A stretch of 64,000 bases of DNA, taken from Firmicutes bacterium UBA3930 (lineage in GTDB: Bacteria > Bacillota > Clostridia > Caldicoprobacterales > Caldicoprobacteraceae). The notes under the pieces were generated by a model. The model searched no databases. It was not told the DNA's origin and was given only the letters and a program-made list of their open reading frames with translations. Below, piece after piece: positions 26,166-34,818 of the stretch; position 1 is the first letter of the stretch, and the number at the start of each line of letters is the position of its first letter. A program made the translations under genes and the position numbers. Location: the NCBI GenBank assembly GCA_002385885.1, contig DGEI01000007.1, positions 1 through 64,000 on the forward strand, given 5' to 3'.

Positions 26166-26804
26166 TTGATACAGATTGACGACGCGGGAAGCGGAAGCCT
26201 CATAGGAGGAACATGTATTGGGGCAATGCGGATCGAAACAAAGGAATACATATACGACTTTATTCCGGTTGAATATTATTATGAACATGCTTTTGAAAAC
26301 AAGGCATACATTGCAAAGTGTGAAGACATAGTTTACACATTAGTCTCCCGGTTAGACCCGCTTAAGAATGAAGATATACTCATATGCCAGGGTTATATGT
26401 TTGAGACTGTAAGACGTTCATTGAGGAGAAAAGGTTACGCGGTACACAGTACAAAAATTCAGAATCCATTGCAAAACATAATTGAGAAAACATTCCAGAA
26501 TTATGCCTTAAATCTGGGGCTCCCAGTTCAATATGTTAAATATACCCGGTATCCCTTGCACTTTCACAGAATTCTGCGCTGGGTATATGCTGATTACGAT
26601 AAACGCAGCCGGCTTTGTAAAACAGGCTGGAAAAGCTGGAAGAAATACGGCCAGCTTAATATACAGATAACTGAAGACATTATTTTTAATAAAAACTATA
26701 CATGCCTTAAATGCGGGAAAAAAATAAAACCTGGAAGCCATGTCCGGGTTCTGAAATACACAAGCAACTGCCCCAACACAATCTATCTCCATAAAAAGTG
26801 TTAG
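26166..26804 (+). CDS. Unrecognised protein with C-terminal zinc-ribbon-like cysteines
   Basis: The product is about 212 aa and I cannot name its family. The N-terminal strand pattern IQIDDAGSGSLIGGTCIGAMRI resembles the first strands of RNase H-like folds, in which an Asp begins the active site; this is only a resemblance. A helical middle part is followed by a Trp/Lys-rich segment (WKSWKKYGQLN). The C-terminal TCLKCGKKI and two later cysteines (NCP, HKKC) suggest a zinc site. AAGGGG precedes the TTG at 26166; a GTG three codons earlier sits inside that site. It is the only plus-strand gene between 18.3 kb and the end of the window. Confidence 0.7.
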   Translation: MIQIDDAGSGSLIGGTCIGAMRIETKEYIYDFIPVEYYYEHAFENKAYIAKCEDIVYTLVSRLDPLKNEDILICQGYMFETVRRSLRRKGYAVHSTKIQNPLQNIIEKTFQNYALNLGLPVQYVKYTRYPLHFHRILRWVYADYDKRSRLCKTGWKSWKKYGQLNIQITEDIIFNKNYTCLKCGKKIKPGSHVRVLKYTSNCPNTIYLHKKC

Positions 26805-26827
26805 GCGTCCTTTTCAGGACGCCTTAT
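26804..26827. terminator. Hairpin between convergent genes
   Basis: GGCGTCC (26804-26810) pairs with GGACGCC (26817-26823) around a 6-nt loop and is followed by TTATTC. The first base is the last base of the stop codon. It probably serves the plus-strand gene and may work weakly in the other direction for oadA. Confidence 0.65.
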
Positions 26828-26857
26828 TCATACTATTGAAGATAAATGAATATTTCA

Positions 26858-28255
26858 TTACACGGGATGTACTTTATTTTCCTCATCAAGCAGCGTGCTG
26901 TCTATACTATATTTTTGTGCCTGGCGGTATTTGAAGAAGTTCATAGCAACCTGCGGGAACAAAGCGTATGACAGCACATCTTCCTCCTGCTCCAGATATG
27001 CTTTTATTTCATTGCGGTACTGCTCTAATGCAGGTTCTAGAGCATCAGCAGGGCGATAGGTAATCGGTTCCTCATCACCTATGATCTTTTTGCGGATCTC
27101 TTCCTTTATCTCTCCCGGAGGCCGTCCATATTCGCCCCTGACATAAGCCCTGACCTCGGCAGGAACCATCTTGTACCGCTCACCGAATATTATATTCATT
27201 ACCGCCTGCGTGCCTACAATCTGGCTTGTAGGAGTTACTAAAGGAGGATATCCCAGATCTTCACGTACCCTTGGCACTTCCTTCAGTACCTCTTCATATT
27301 TATCCAGCTTGTTTTGCTGTGACAACTGGGATACCAGGTTGGACAGCATTCCACCAGGTACCTGGTATAGCAGCGTGTTAACATCAACCGACAAGACTTT
27401 TGGATTAAGCAGGCCTTCGCTTATATACTTTTCACGCAGCGGCCTGAAATATTCAGCAATCTGGCTCAATGCATCCAGGTCAAGGCCTGTATCATATGGA
27501 GTACCTTGCAGAGCGGCCACCATCGGTTCGGTTGCCGGTTGGGAAGTTCCCAGCGCCATAGGTGAAATGGCACAGTCTATTACATCAGCACCTGCTTCTA
27601 CAGCTTTCAGGTAGGTCATAGAAGCCAAGCCGCTGGTGTAGTGGGAATGAACCTGAATCGGTATCTTTATAGCTTTTTTTAGCTCCGTTACAAGCTCATA
27701 TGCATAGTACGGTGTCAAAAGCCCGGCCATATCCTTTATACAAAGTGAATGAGCTCCCATTTCCTCCAAAGCCTTTGCCGTTTCGATATAATGCTGGGTG
27801 TCATGTATGGGACTTATTGTATACACTACACTGGCCTGGGCATGGGCTCCTTCGTCTATAACCGCCCTGATTGCTGTTTCAAGATTTCTTATATCGTTCA
27901 AAGCATCAAATACACGTATAATATCGATTCCATTGCCTACCGCTTTTTTTACAAATTCCCTGACCACATCATCAGGATAATGCTTATAACCCAGAAGGTT
28001 TTGTCCTCTGAGCAGCATCTGAAGTTTGGATTTTTTTACCGTTTTTCGTATTTTTCGCAGTCTCTCCCAGGGATCTTCATTCAAGAAACGGAGGCAGGAA
28101 TCAAAAGTAGCTCCTCCCCACATCTCGAAAGAATTATATCCCACCTGATCCATCAGCTCCGCTATGGGGAGCATATCTTCAGTAGTCATCCGGGTTGCGA
28201 TCAATGACTGATGCGCATCCCTGAAAGCAGTTTCCGTTATTTTTACTTTTGCCAT
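26858..28255 (-). CDS. oadA: Oxaloacetate decarboxylase alpha / pyruvate carboxylase subunit B carboxyltransferase
   Basis: The 465-aa carboxyltransferase domain protein has the metal site TAFRDAHQS near residue 10, the carbamylated-Lys segment CIKDMAGLLTP and VHSHYTSG with two metal-binding histidines. A C-terminal PYC/OADA helical domain follows. It moves CO2 between oxaloacetate/pyruvate and biotin. It lacks the biotinyl domain that many OadA proteins carry at the end; the separate biotin carrier encoded 1.2 kb upstream should supply it. AGGAGG precedes the ATG. It is the last gene of the five-gene operon. Confidence 0.9.
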   Translation of the reverse strand: MAKVKITETAFRDAHQSLIATRMTTEDMLPIAELMDQVGYNSFEMWGGATFDSCLRFLNEDPWERLRKIRKTVKKSKLQMLLRGQNLLGYKHYPDDVVREFVKKAVGNGIDIIRVFDALNDIRNLETAIRAVIDEGAHAQASVVYTISPIHDTQHYIETAKALEEMGAHSLCIKDMAGLLTPYYAYELVTELKKAIKIPIQVHSHYTSGLASMTYLKAVEAGADVIDCAISPMALGTSQPATEPMVAALQGTPYDTGLDLDALSQIAEYFRPLREKYISEGLLNPKVLSVDVNTLLYQVPGGMLSNLVSQLSQQNKLDKYEEVLKEVPRVREDLGYPPLVTPTSQIVGTQAVMNIIFGERYKMVPAEVRAYVRGEYGRPPGEIKEEIRKKIIGDEEPITYRPADALEPALEQYRNEIKAYLEQEEDVLSYALFPQVAMNFFKYRQAQKYSIDSTLLDEENKVHPV

Positions 28256-28279
28256 ATAAATAGCCTCCTACAATTAGTT

Positions 28280-29449
28280 TTATCCAAATAGATTGAGAAG
28301 AACACCTGCTGCAATTGCCGAACCTATTACTCCGGCCACATTAGGGCCCATAGCATGCATTAAAAGGAAGTTGGACGGGTTTTCCTTTTGTCCCACCACT
28401 TGTGAAACACGGGCAGCCATCGGTACTGCCGATACACCGGCCGAACCGATTAAAGGATTAACTTTACCTCCCGTCAGTTTATACATAAGCTTTCCAAGCA
28501 ATACGCCCCCTGTTGTCCCAAAGGCAAAGGCGAGCAGCCCCAAGGCAATAATCTTCAACGTATCGGGAGATAAAAACCTTTCGGCGGTTGCTGTTGCTCC
28601 CACTGTAACTCCCAAAAATATAGTAATTATGTTAATAAGTTCATTCTGAGCTGTTTTACTGAGTCGATCCGTTACAAGGCTCTCTCTTAAAAGGTTGCCC
28701 AACATGAGCGTCCCCAGCAATGGCGCCGAAGATGGTACCAAAAGAGAGCCTACTGCCGTAACAATTATTGGAAATAATATCTTCTCAAGCTTAGACACTG
28801 GTCTCAGCTGTTCCATGACAACCTGGCGCTCTTTCTTTGTGGTAAGGGCGCGCATTATAGGAGGTTGTATTATCGGTACCAAAGCCATATATGAATATGC
28901 AGCAATAGCAATTGGCCCTAATAATTCAGGCTTTAGCCTGCTGGTAAGGAATATAGCGGTAGGGCCGTCTGCACCACCAATTATGCCAATGGATGCCGCT
29001 GCCAGATTATCAAATCCAAGTAATCTGGCTAAAGCAAATGCTATAAATATACCAAGTTGGGCAGCCGCTCCCAGAAGCAAGCTTTTAGGATTGGCGATCA
29101 GGGGACCGAAGTCTGTCATAGCCCCAATACCCATGAAAATAAGCGGCGGATATATGCCAAGCTTTACGCCTTCGTACAAGTAATACAAAAGGCCCCCAAT
29201 CTGCTTCAGCTTCATCTGGCCGTCGACCATCTCATACTGAGGTTCAGCTGTCAACCCTGCCAATGGAAGATTAGCAAGCATCATGCCAAAGGCAATAGGC
29301 AGCAGCAGTAACGGCTCATATTCTTTTTTTATTGCAAAATAAATCAAGAACCAGGATACCATTAACATCAGACCCTGCTGCCATGTCATCGCAGCAAAGC
29401 CGGAACCACGAATGAAATCAAGTATTACGTCAAGAAAAGGTTTATCCAT
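28280..29449 (-). CDS. Na+-translocating decarboxylase beta subunit (GcdB/MmdB/OadB)
   Basis: This integral membrane protein of about 389 aa has around nine to eleven hydrophobic segments. It carries the family hallmark GIIGGADGPTAIFLTS near the middle, with the Asp that binds Na+, and a second conserved repeat near GSAGVSAVPMAAR and NFLLMHAMGPNVAGVIGSA. It decarboxylates carboxybiotin and uses the energy to export Na+. GGGGG precedes the ATG at 29449. The biotin carrier and gamma subunit are encoded upstream in the same transcript. Confidence 0.93.
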   Translation of the reverse strand: MDKPFLDVILDFIRGSGFAAMTWQQGLMLMVSWFLIYFAIKKEYEPLLLLPIAFGMMLANLPLAGLTAEPQYEMVDGQMKLKQIGGLLYYLYEGVKLGIYPPLIFMGIGAMTDFGPLIANPKSLLLGAAAQLGIFIAFALARLLGFDNLAAASIGIIGGADGPTAIFLTSRLKPELLGPIAIAAYSYMALVPIIQPPIMRALTTKKERQVVMEQLRPVSKLEKILFPIIVTAVGSLLVPSSAPLLGTLMLGNLLRESLVTDRLSKTAQNELINIITIFLGVTVGATATAERFLSPDTLKIIALGLLAFAFGTTGGVLLGKLMYKLTGGKVNPLIGSAGVSAVPMAARVSQVVGQKENPSNFLLMHAMGPNVAGVIGSAIAAGVLLNLFG

Positions 29450-29473
29450 TGTATAGCCCCCTTGCAATATATC

Positions 29474-29905
29474 TTATTGTATAGCCAGCAACACATCGTC
29501 TACATTTACCGAGGAACCTTTTGAGACTTGTATAGAAACCACCTTTCCGTCTCTAGGTGCCATTATTTCGTTTTCCATCTTCATAGCTTCCAGTATCAAC
29601 AGTACCTGACCCTGTTTGATTTCGTCTCCAGCATTAACCTTCACATCCAATATGGTGCCGGGCATAGGCGCCTTTATAACCTCAGCTCCGCTTGGTACTG
29701 GTTGTGAACCGGAGCCTTGCTCGGGAGCCTTTGCTGCGGCAGGTTGCGGCGGCGCCGGAGCGGCGGGTGCAGCCTGAACAGGTGCAGAAACTGCCGGCGC
29801 TGCCTGTACGGATGGCGCACTCACAACTCCTCCTGTTTCACCCATTAACTCTTCAACTTCTACTTCATAGCTTTTTCCGTTTACGGTTATGATAAATTTT
29901 CTCAT
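29474..29905 (-). CDS. Biotin carrier protein (biotin/lipoyl attachment domain)
   Basis: The 143-aa protein has three parts: a short N-terminal segment (FIITVNGKSYEVEVEEL), a Pro/Ala/Val-rich flexible linker at about residues 28-72, and a C-terminal biotinyl domain with the biotinylation motif EAMKME. The linker lets biotin swing between a carboxyltransferase and the membrane pump. As no other biotinyl domain is encoded in the operon, it probably serves both carboxyltransferases. AGGAGG precedes the ATG. Confidence 0.93.
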   Translation of the reverse strand: MRKFIITVNGKSYEVEVEELMGETGGVVSAPSVQAAPAVSAPVQAAPAAPAPPQPAAAKAPEQGSGSQPVPSGAEVIKAPMPGTILDVKVNAGDEIKQGQVLLILEAMKMENEIMAPRDGKVVSIQVSKGSSVNVDDVLLAIQ

Positions 29906-29946
29906 TCTATACTTCCTCCTTAAATATCAGATTATTTCTTAATATG

Positions 29947-30324
29947 TTACAGCCTTGCAGAAACTTGCTCCTGGCGGCTTGTCCTGTTCCACACAGGTGT
30001 TATGGCGGGAATACGCCTTATAGATCTAACCACAATATCATGGGTAGAACGATGAAGGGAGGCGGCAATCGCAGCTGTAATAACTGCCACCAGTTCCTCA
30101 GAATCTTCATCCATACTAATCTGCTGAACTGCACTGTCAGCCAATTCCGCTTTTTGTTCAGACACAGTATCTGCCTTTTCAACGCTGATTTTTTTTCGGT
30201 CATCTTTTTTGTTGCCAGTAAGCCTGTGCATGGCCATAATTATCAGAACCAACCCTATTAAAGCAACAAACACAATTCCCATACCAAGTATTGTAACCTT
30301 TAAGCTAGTTTGCAAAATCTCCAA
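29947..30324 (-). CDS. OadG/MmdD-like gamma/delta subunit of the sodium pump
   Basis: The 125-aa protein has one N-terminal membrane helix (about residues 10-33, GMGIVFVALIGLVLIIMAM), as in OadG, then a polar linker. Its C-terminal segment is a conserved helix SEELVAVITAAIAASL followed by RSIRRIP and a final WNRTSRQEQV. Such subunits anchor the carboxyltransferase to the membrane pump and assist assembly. The TTG start has GAGGTGG upstream. It lies between mmdA and the biotin carrier gene. Confidence 0.85.
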   Translation of the reverse strand: MEILQTSLKVTILGMGIVFVALIGLVLIIMAMHRLTGNKKDDRKKISVEKADTVSEQKAELADSAVQQISMDEDSEELVAVITAAIAASLHRSTHDIVVRSIRRIPAITPVWNRTSRQEQVSARL

Positions 30325-30377
30325 TCATATCCACCTCGTTTCAATCTATACATGGAATAATCCACAAATAATCAATG

Positions 30378-31928
30378 CTATACCGGTAAATTGCCGTGCT
30401 TCTTAGGAGGCCTGTTCTCCCGTTTGCTCTCAATCATTTGAAGAGCGCTGATAAGCCTGGGCCTGGTAGCTTCCGGTTCAATTATATCATCAACATATCC
30501 GCGGGAAGCGGCCACATATGGGTTAGCAAAACGGTCGCGGTATTCGTCAATCTTTTGCTGCCTGGTTTCAATCGGATTATCGGAATTCTCAATATCCTTC
30601 TTGAAAATTATATTAGCTGCTCCCTCAGGGCCCATCACGGCAATCTCTGCAGTGGGCCAGGCCATAACCATGTCAGCCCCCAGATGTTTGCTGCTCATTG
30701 CAATATAGGCGCCGCCGTAAGCTTTACGCAATATAACATTAATTTTCGGAACCGTGGCCTCTGAATATGCGTATAACAGCTTGGCGCCATGACGGATAAT
30801 TCCGCCGTGTTCCTGCTCTACTCCCGGCAGATACCCGGGAACATCAGTAAAGGTTATAATCGGTATGTTAAAAGCATCACAGAAACGTACAAAGCGGGCC
30901 GCTTTATCCGATGCATCAATGTCCAGGCAGCCGGCAAGCTGATTTGGCTGATTTGCAACAATCCCTACCGATCTTCCGTCCAGGCGGGCGAAACCAATTA
31001 CTATATTGGCCGCATACAACGGTTGAACCTCAAAAAAGTCGGCGTTGTCCACCACCTGCCTGATGACGTCTTTTACATCATATGCCTTATTGGGATTGTC
31101 GGGTATAATACCATTTAATGCGGGAGCTAACCTGTTTGGGTCATCCTGACAATCATATACGGGCGGATCCTCAAGATTGTTAAGAGGCAAATAGCTCAAA
31201 AGCCTTCTTATGGAGTTAAAACATTCATCCTCCGTGGCATCAGTAAAGTGTGCTACTCCGCTGAGCTTATTATGAGCCAGCGCTCCTCCGAGATCCTCAG
31301 CAGTAACTTTTTCTCCCGTTACTGCTTCAATAACCTGAGGTCCTGTTATAAACATCTTACTTACTTTGTCAACCATAAATACAAAGTCTGTAAGAGCAGG
31401 AGAATAAACCGCACCACCGGCACATGGTCCTAATATTACCGATATCTGCGGAACAACCCCCGATGCCAGAGTATTCCGGAAGAAAATCTCTCCATATCCG
31501 CTCAAGGCATCAATGCCTTCCTGAATTCTCGCGCCGCCGGAATCATTGATACATATAATCGGACAACCTGTTTTCATAGCCATATCCATAATTTTGGTGA
31601 TCTTTTTTGCATGCATCTCGCCTAGTGAACCACCCATTACAGTAAAATCCTGGGAATAAATATATACCGGCCTTCCATCAATTGTTGCATAGCCGGTAAC
31701 AACACCATCAGCCGGCATCTTCCTTTTATCCATCCCGAATTCCACTGAACGATGCTCTACAAACGCATCAATTTCCACAAAGCTTCCACTGTCCACCAAT
31801 CTATCAATTCGTTCCCTGGCAGTAAGTTTACCGCTTTCATGCTGCTTTTTTGTTTTTTCGGGGCCACCACCTTGCCGGATGGCCAACTTTCGTTCTTGCA
31901 TGGTAGTTATTTTATCGTGTGCACTCAT
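30378..31928 (-). CDS. mmdA: Acyl-CoA carboxyltransferase (methylmalonyl-CoA decarboxylase alpha / propionyl-CoA carboxylase beta type)
   Basis: The 516-aa protein has two crotonase-like halves. Visible motifs are KLTARERID at the N terminus, GGSLGEMHAKK, NDSGGARIQEG, GPCAGGAVYSPAL for acyl-CoA/biotin binding, and in the second half DVPGYLPGVEQE and AYGGAYIAM. It transfers CO2 between methylmalonyl- or propionyl-CoA and biotin. The first gene of the operon (GGAGG, ATG), it fits a Na+-pumping methylmalonyl-CoA decarboxylase. Exact acyl-CoA choice cannot be settled from sequence. Confidence 0.9.
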   Translation of the reverse strand: MSAHDKITTMQERKLAIRQGGGPEKTKKQHESGKLTARERIDRLVDSGSFVEIDAFVEHRSVEFGMDKRKMPADGVVTGYATIDGRPVYIYSQDFTVMGGSLGEMHAKKITKIMDMAMKTGCPIICINDSGGARIQEGIDALSGYGEIFFRNTLASGVVPQISVILGPCAGGAVYSPALTDFVFMVDKVSKMFITGPQVIEAVTGEKVTAEDLGGALAHNKLSGVAHFTDATEDECFNSIRRLLSYLPLNNLEDPPVYDCQDDPNRLAPALNGIIPDNPNKAYDVKDVIRQVVDNADFFEVQPLYAANIVIGFARLDGRSVGIVANQPNQLAGCLDIDASDKAARFVRFCDAFNIPIITFTDVPGYLPGVEQEHGGIIRHGAKLLYAYSEATVPKINVILRKAYGGAYIAMSSKHLGADMVMAWPTAEIAVMGPEGAANIIFKKDIENSDNPIETRQQKIDEYRDRFANPYVAASRGYVDDIIEPEATRPRLISALQMIESKRENRPPKKHGNLPV

Positions 31929-32066
31929 TCTAAACCCTCCAGATCTTAATTGAAATCAAAAAAAATAACACATAAGGCGCCACTTTATCATATTCTACAT
32001 CAAAACCCTTTTTCCTTCTTTTTAAAATTAAATTTTTTAATTATTTATTCCCTTTCGGTCCAATGT

Positions 32067-32480
32067 TTAATGGCAGCTTTTGCCGTTAAAAAAATCACCT
32101 ATATCAATCATAAGATTATACGGCCGGGCCTCAGGTTTTACTGGCTTAAATCCTATTCTTTCATAGCGTTGCTGATATATTCCGCCGGCAGTATATATTT
32201 CCTTTACCTCCTCTCTGTCAAGCACATATATAAGCGAACGGATCAGGCCGTCGAATAAGACAGCTTCATCCTCCGGATCCTTAATTACTATACAATTGCA
32301 ATATGCCCTGTCATCTATCCTGTAGCCGCTTGCTCCCCCGGTTATGCGCTTATCCCGTTCGATCACAACGGCAAATCTTTGATACCGGTCCGGTATGCCA
32401 GCTGTAAGCAATGGCCGCAATGTTTTATCCCTGTATATTATATCTAAATCTTCAGATTTAATCTTCCGGAATACTAACAT
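32067..32480 (-). CDS. GNAT-like hypothetical protein
   Basis: The 137-aa protein starts with MLVFRKIKSEDLD, typical of GNAT acetyltransferases, and ends with a YERIGFKPVKPEARPYNL segment that resembles the last GNAT helix and strand. The acetyl-CoA loop (Q/RxxGxG/A) is not convincing, so it may be a degenerate or non-catalytic member. It overlaps the rluB stop by 7 bp, and the AGGGGTG site lies inside the end of rluB, so the two are translationally linked. Confidence 0.6.
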   Translation of the reverse strand: MLVFRKIKSEDLDIIYRDKTLRPLLTAGIPDRYQRFAVVIERDKRITGGASGYRIDDRAYCNCIVIKDPEDEAVLFDGLIRSLIYVLDREEVKEIYTAGGIYQQRYERIGFKPVKPEARPYNLMIDIGDFFNGKSCH

Positions 32481-33199
32481 TGTTTCACCCCGGTTAATCT
32501 CTTTATCTCATCTATTTCTTTATTGCTGAGATATCTCCATTCCCCTGGTTTTAAGGAACCCAATGTCAGATTGGCTATCCTGATCCTCCTCAAAATCCGG
32601 ACCGGACAACCTATAACCTGGAACATCCGCCTAATCTGTCTTTTCTTGCCTTCCTTTAATGTCACCTTAAAAGCAGTACCATTTTCATTCTGCCAAAGAA
32701 CCACAACACGATGAGCTGTCGCGACAGAATCCCCAATATCAACACCGTTGGTTAACATTTGAACCTGTTTACCAGAAGGATGTGCCGATACCACAACATA
32801 ATATTCCTTCTCAATACCATACCTTGGATGTGTCAGCCTTAATGCCAGCTCGCCGTCATTGGTAAGAATCAAAAGCCCTTCAGAATTCATATCGAGCCTG
32901 CCAACAGGGTATACCCGCACAGGCTGCCGGCCAATAAGTGATAAAACGGTGGGTCGTCCATGAGTATCTTTTGCAGTTACTATATATCCACGAGGTTTAT
33001 TAAGAAGTATATATATCTGCCTGGTTTCAGGAAAAATAGGTTTACCGTCAACTATAACGCTATCTTTTTCCGGGTCCACAATCATTCCCGGTTCAATCAC
33101 AGTTTCTCCGTTAACCCTTACCCTCCCCTGTTTTATTATTTCCTCACATTTCCTTCGCGGCGCTACACCGCAGTGTGCCATGTATTTTTGCAGTCGCAT
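32474..33199 (-). CDS. rluB: Ribosomal large-subunit pseudouridine synthase (RsuA/RluB family)
   Basis: The 241-aa protein has an N-terminal S4 RNA-binding domain (MRLQKYMAHCGVAPRRKCEEIIKQG begins at residue 1; shortest key part RRKCEE) and the catalytic motif GRLDMNSEGLLILTNDG with the essential Asp. Position in the scpA-scpB-ytfJ neighbourhood matches RluB of Firmicutes, which modifies 23S rRNA near the peptidyl-transferase centre. GGAG precedes the ATG. A non-coding gap of about 495 bp with hairpins lies upstream. Confidence 0.9.
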   Translation of the reverse strand: MRLQKYMAHCGVAPRRKCEEIIKQGRVRVNGETVIEPGMIVDPEKDSVIVDGKPIFPETRQIYILLNKPRGYIVTAKDTHGRPTVLSLIGRQPVRVYPVGRLDMNSEGLLILTNDGELALRLTHPRYGIEKEYYVVVSAHPSGKQVQMLTNGVDIGDSVATAHRVVVLWQNENGTAFKVTLKEGKKRQIRRMFQVIGCPVRILRRIRIANLTLGSLKPGEWRYLSNKEIDEIKRLTGVKQC

Positions 33200-33280
33200 G
33201 GGTATATCTCCTCTAAAAACGGTACATTGTTACTATAATTATTTTTATCTATTGCTGTATAACACAATTACGTTAACCGT

Positions 33281-33350
33281 GCGGGACTTTTACAGTCCGC
33301 TCCATGGTTTGGTTACCGGCAGTTAAGCCGGTGAAAATACCGGATAACCA
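33281..33350 (-). promoter_or_regulatory. Hairpin cluster in the 495-bp gap upstream of rluB
   Basis: The gap 33200-33694 holds no gene. Read on the minus strand, 33350-33310 can form either CCGGT-ATTTTC-ACCGG or ACCGGC-TTAACT-GCCGGT; both use the same ACCGG, so they exclude each other. The flanking TGGTT and AACCA can close the second form. A further stem of 7 bp with one bulge lies at 33281-33300. No T-run follows, so this is not a simple terminator. It may be an untranslated leader element of rluB or a small RNA. The sequence from 33351 to 33443 is plain AT-rich DNA. Confidence 0.35.
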
Positions 33351-33443
33351 TTTCTGATAAATATTTATTACGACATAACATAACATATTATAACATATAA
33401 TTTACTGCCAGTACTAAATATATTTCGTACAGATAATATATTT

Positions 33444-33474
33444 ATGCAGAATATTATTCCGCCCGCTGGTGCTC
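33444..33474. repeat. Dispersed intergenic repeat, copy 2
   Basis: ATTCCGCCCGCTGGTGCTC and the 11 bases before it match 2035-2065 except at three positions. A block beginning GCCTTTTCG (33570-33578) followed by an imperfect ATTTCC...GGAAAT pair also matches 1961 onward, but in this copy it comes after rather than before the first block. Confidence 0.6.
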
Positions 33475-33667
33475 AACATTAAGACCCTGCAAAACCCTCC
33501 CCTGATCCCCACAAAAACCAGCATAATACATTGGCCCTTTCTGTCCTTTGCTTAGCAAACAGTTCTTAAGCCTTTTCGTAAGGCGCTATTTCCTTATATT
33601 GCGGAAATAACGGCAAAAACAACGCAAAAGCGTGCTTTAACACAATTTTGCGCCCATACTTATTATA

Positions 33668-33699
33668 AACAATAAAGACGGCATTCAACCGTCTTTATT
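33668..33699 (-). terminator. Intrinsic terminator after ytfJ
   Basis: AATAAAGACGG (33671-33681) and CCGTCTTTATT (33689-33699) form a perfect 11-bp stem with a 7-nt loop overlapping the stop codon; TTTATAAT follows on the minus strand. Confidence 0.8.
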
Positions 33700-34156
33700 G
33701 CTTGATATCTTCCGTAGTTATTATTTTCTTTGATTCCTTTTTATGCCCTGTCATTTCCTTTACTTCTTCCAATAAATCAGGTATCAGTTCTACAATACGA
33801 TCTGTTGGTGAGCTGAATTGAACCGGGAGAAGACGAATTTTTCCCTCACCTACCACGAGAAATGCTATAGGGTTTACCGAAACACCTGCCCCTGTTCCCC
33901 CTGCAAACGGCATAGGTGGTGAAGCACCGTCCCCGTCGTTATTGCTTTTACCCTGTCTCTGTTCCTTGTTTTTTTCCTTGTATTCACCGCCCCCCGCCAC
34001 AAATCCAAAAGAAACCCTTGATATAGGGATAATCACACTACCATCGGCAGTTTCTACCGCATCTCCCACAATGGTGTTTACATCGATCATTTCCTTAATA
34101 TTTTCCATCGTGGTTTTCATAATATTTTCAATTGGATGCCCTGGCAATCCTTTCAC
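33695..34156 (-). CDS. ytfJ: GerW/YtfJ family sporulation protein
   Basis: The 153-aa protein begins GHPIENIMKTTMENIKEMIDV and has VGDAVETADGSVIIPISRVSFGFVAGGGEY (shown here in part as GFVAGGGEY), the YtfJ signature. A Gly/Asp-rich loop and GGTGAGVSVNPIAFLVV follow. In Bacillus subtilis YtfJ/GerW is made in the forespore and is needed for germination. The DUF2953 gene just upstream, overlapping by 29 bp, is also part of that sporulation pair (ytfI-ytfJ). GTG start is assumed; a TTG three codons later is possible. Confidence 0.88.
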   Translation of the reverse strand: MKGLPGHPIENIMKTTMENIKEMIDVNTIVGDAVETADGSVIIPISRVSFGFVAGGGEYKEKNKEQRQGKSNNDGDGASPPMPFAGGTGAGVSVNPIAFLVVGEGKIRLLPVQFSSPTDRIVELIPDLLEEVKEMTGHKKESKKIITTEDIKQ

Positions 34157-34748
34157 CGCCTTTTATTTTATCTGTAATTTTCTGCATTCCAACAATTATA
34201 ATATGTCCCATTCTTAAAATGATTATGCAGGCGGCTTCCATCTTAAACATCTCTTTATCAAACAACGGATATACATTTATATTCCGCTTCCCGGCCTGGT
34301 AAGTGTTTTTAATATGACAAAATATCAAACATGAAAGGGTATAAAGGCCGGCTGCCAATATGGCTGTATTTGCAGCATCTCCGGTTCCGATCTGAGCCGA
34401 TAACGAAAATTCCTTTATTCTAATCCTGTCCTTCAAATACTCTAAATAATGGGAATTTCGCCGGAAGGATTCATAACTTCTTTTTATAAATCCAAATAAT
34501 CCATCATCAAATATGCGTTTTTTTCCCGGAGGAGAGTCCTTTCTGCCGACATTAGAAAAAAGGCCTGTTCTTCCGGGTTTAAAGTTTTGCTTATATCTGA
34601 AATGGATAAGTCCGCCTAAAGCGCTTATAACAAAAAAGACTCTGCTTCTGCCGTCATGTATAATAATTTTAAACTCTAACTGAACCGGTATTACGCATAC
34701 CAGGAAAAATAACAGGAAAACAACCGGCACTGCAATTAATAAAATCAC
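34128..34748 (-). CDS. DUF2953 (YtfI-like) membrane protein
   Basis: The protein is about 206 aa with an N-terminal membrane helix (about residues 1-20). A beta-rich region (LEFKIIIHDGRSRVFF... LGGLIHFRYK) and the DUF2953 core FSLSAQIGTGDAANTAILAAGLY follow. Its function is unknown, but it precedes ytfJ in many spore formers, which points to the forespore. The first GTG of the frame abuts GGAG; the GTG at 34748 has a workable spacing and is used here. Confidence 0.8.
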   Translation of the reverse strand: MILLIAVPVVFLLFFLVCVIPVQLEFKIIIHDGRSRVFFVISALGGLIHFRYKQNFKPGRTGLFSNVGRKDSPPGKKRIFDDGLFGFIKRSYESFRRNSHYLEYLKDRIRIKEFSLSAQIGTGDAANTAILAAGLYTLSCLIFCHIKNTYQAGKRNINVYPLFDKEMFKMEAACIIILRMGHIIIVGMQKITDKIKGGERIARASN

Positions 34749-34818
34749 AACCGTACACACTCCATGTATTTTTTTCTATTTTTACACAGCATAGAAAAAT
34801 AATACATGGATGCCGGCT

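Noticed and set aside
33200..33694. Missed small gene upstream of rluB
   Set aside because: No frame with a ribosome site and reasonable composition could be found on either strand; the hairpins are better explained as RNA or DNA structure.
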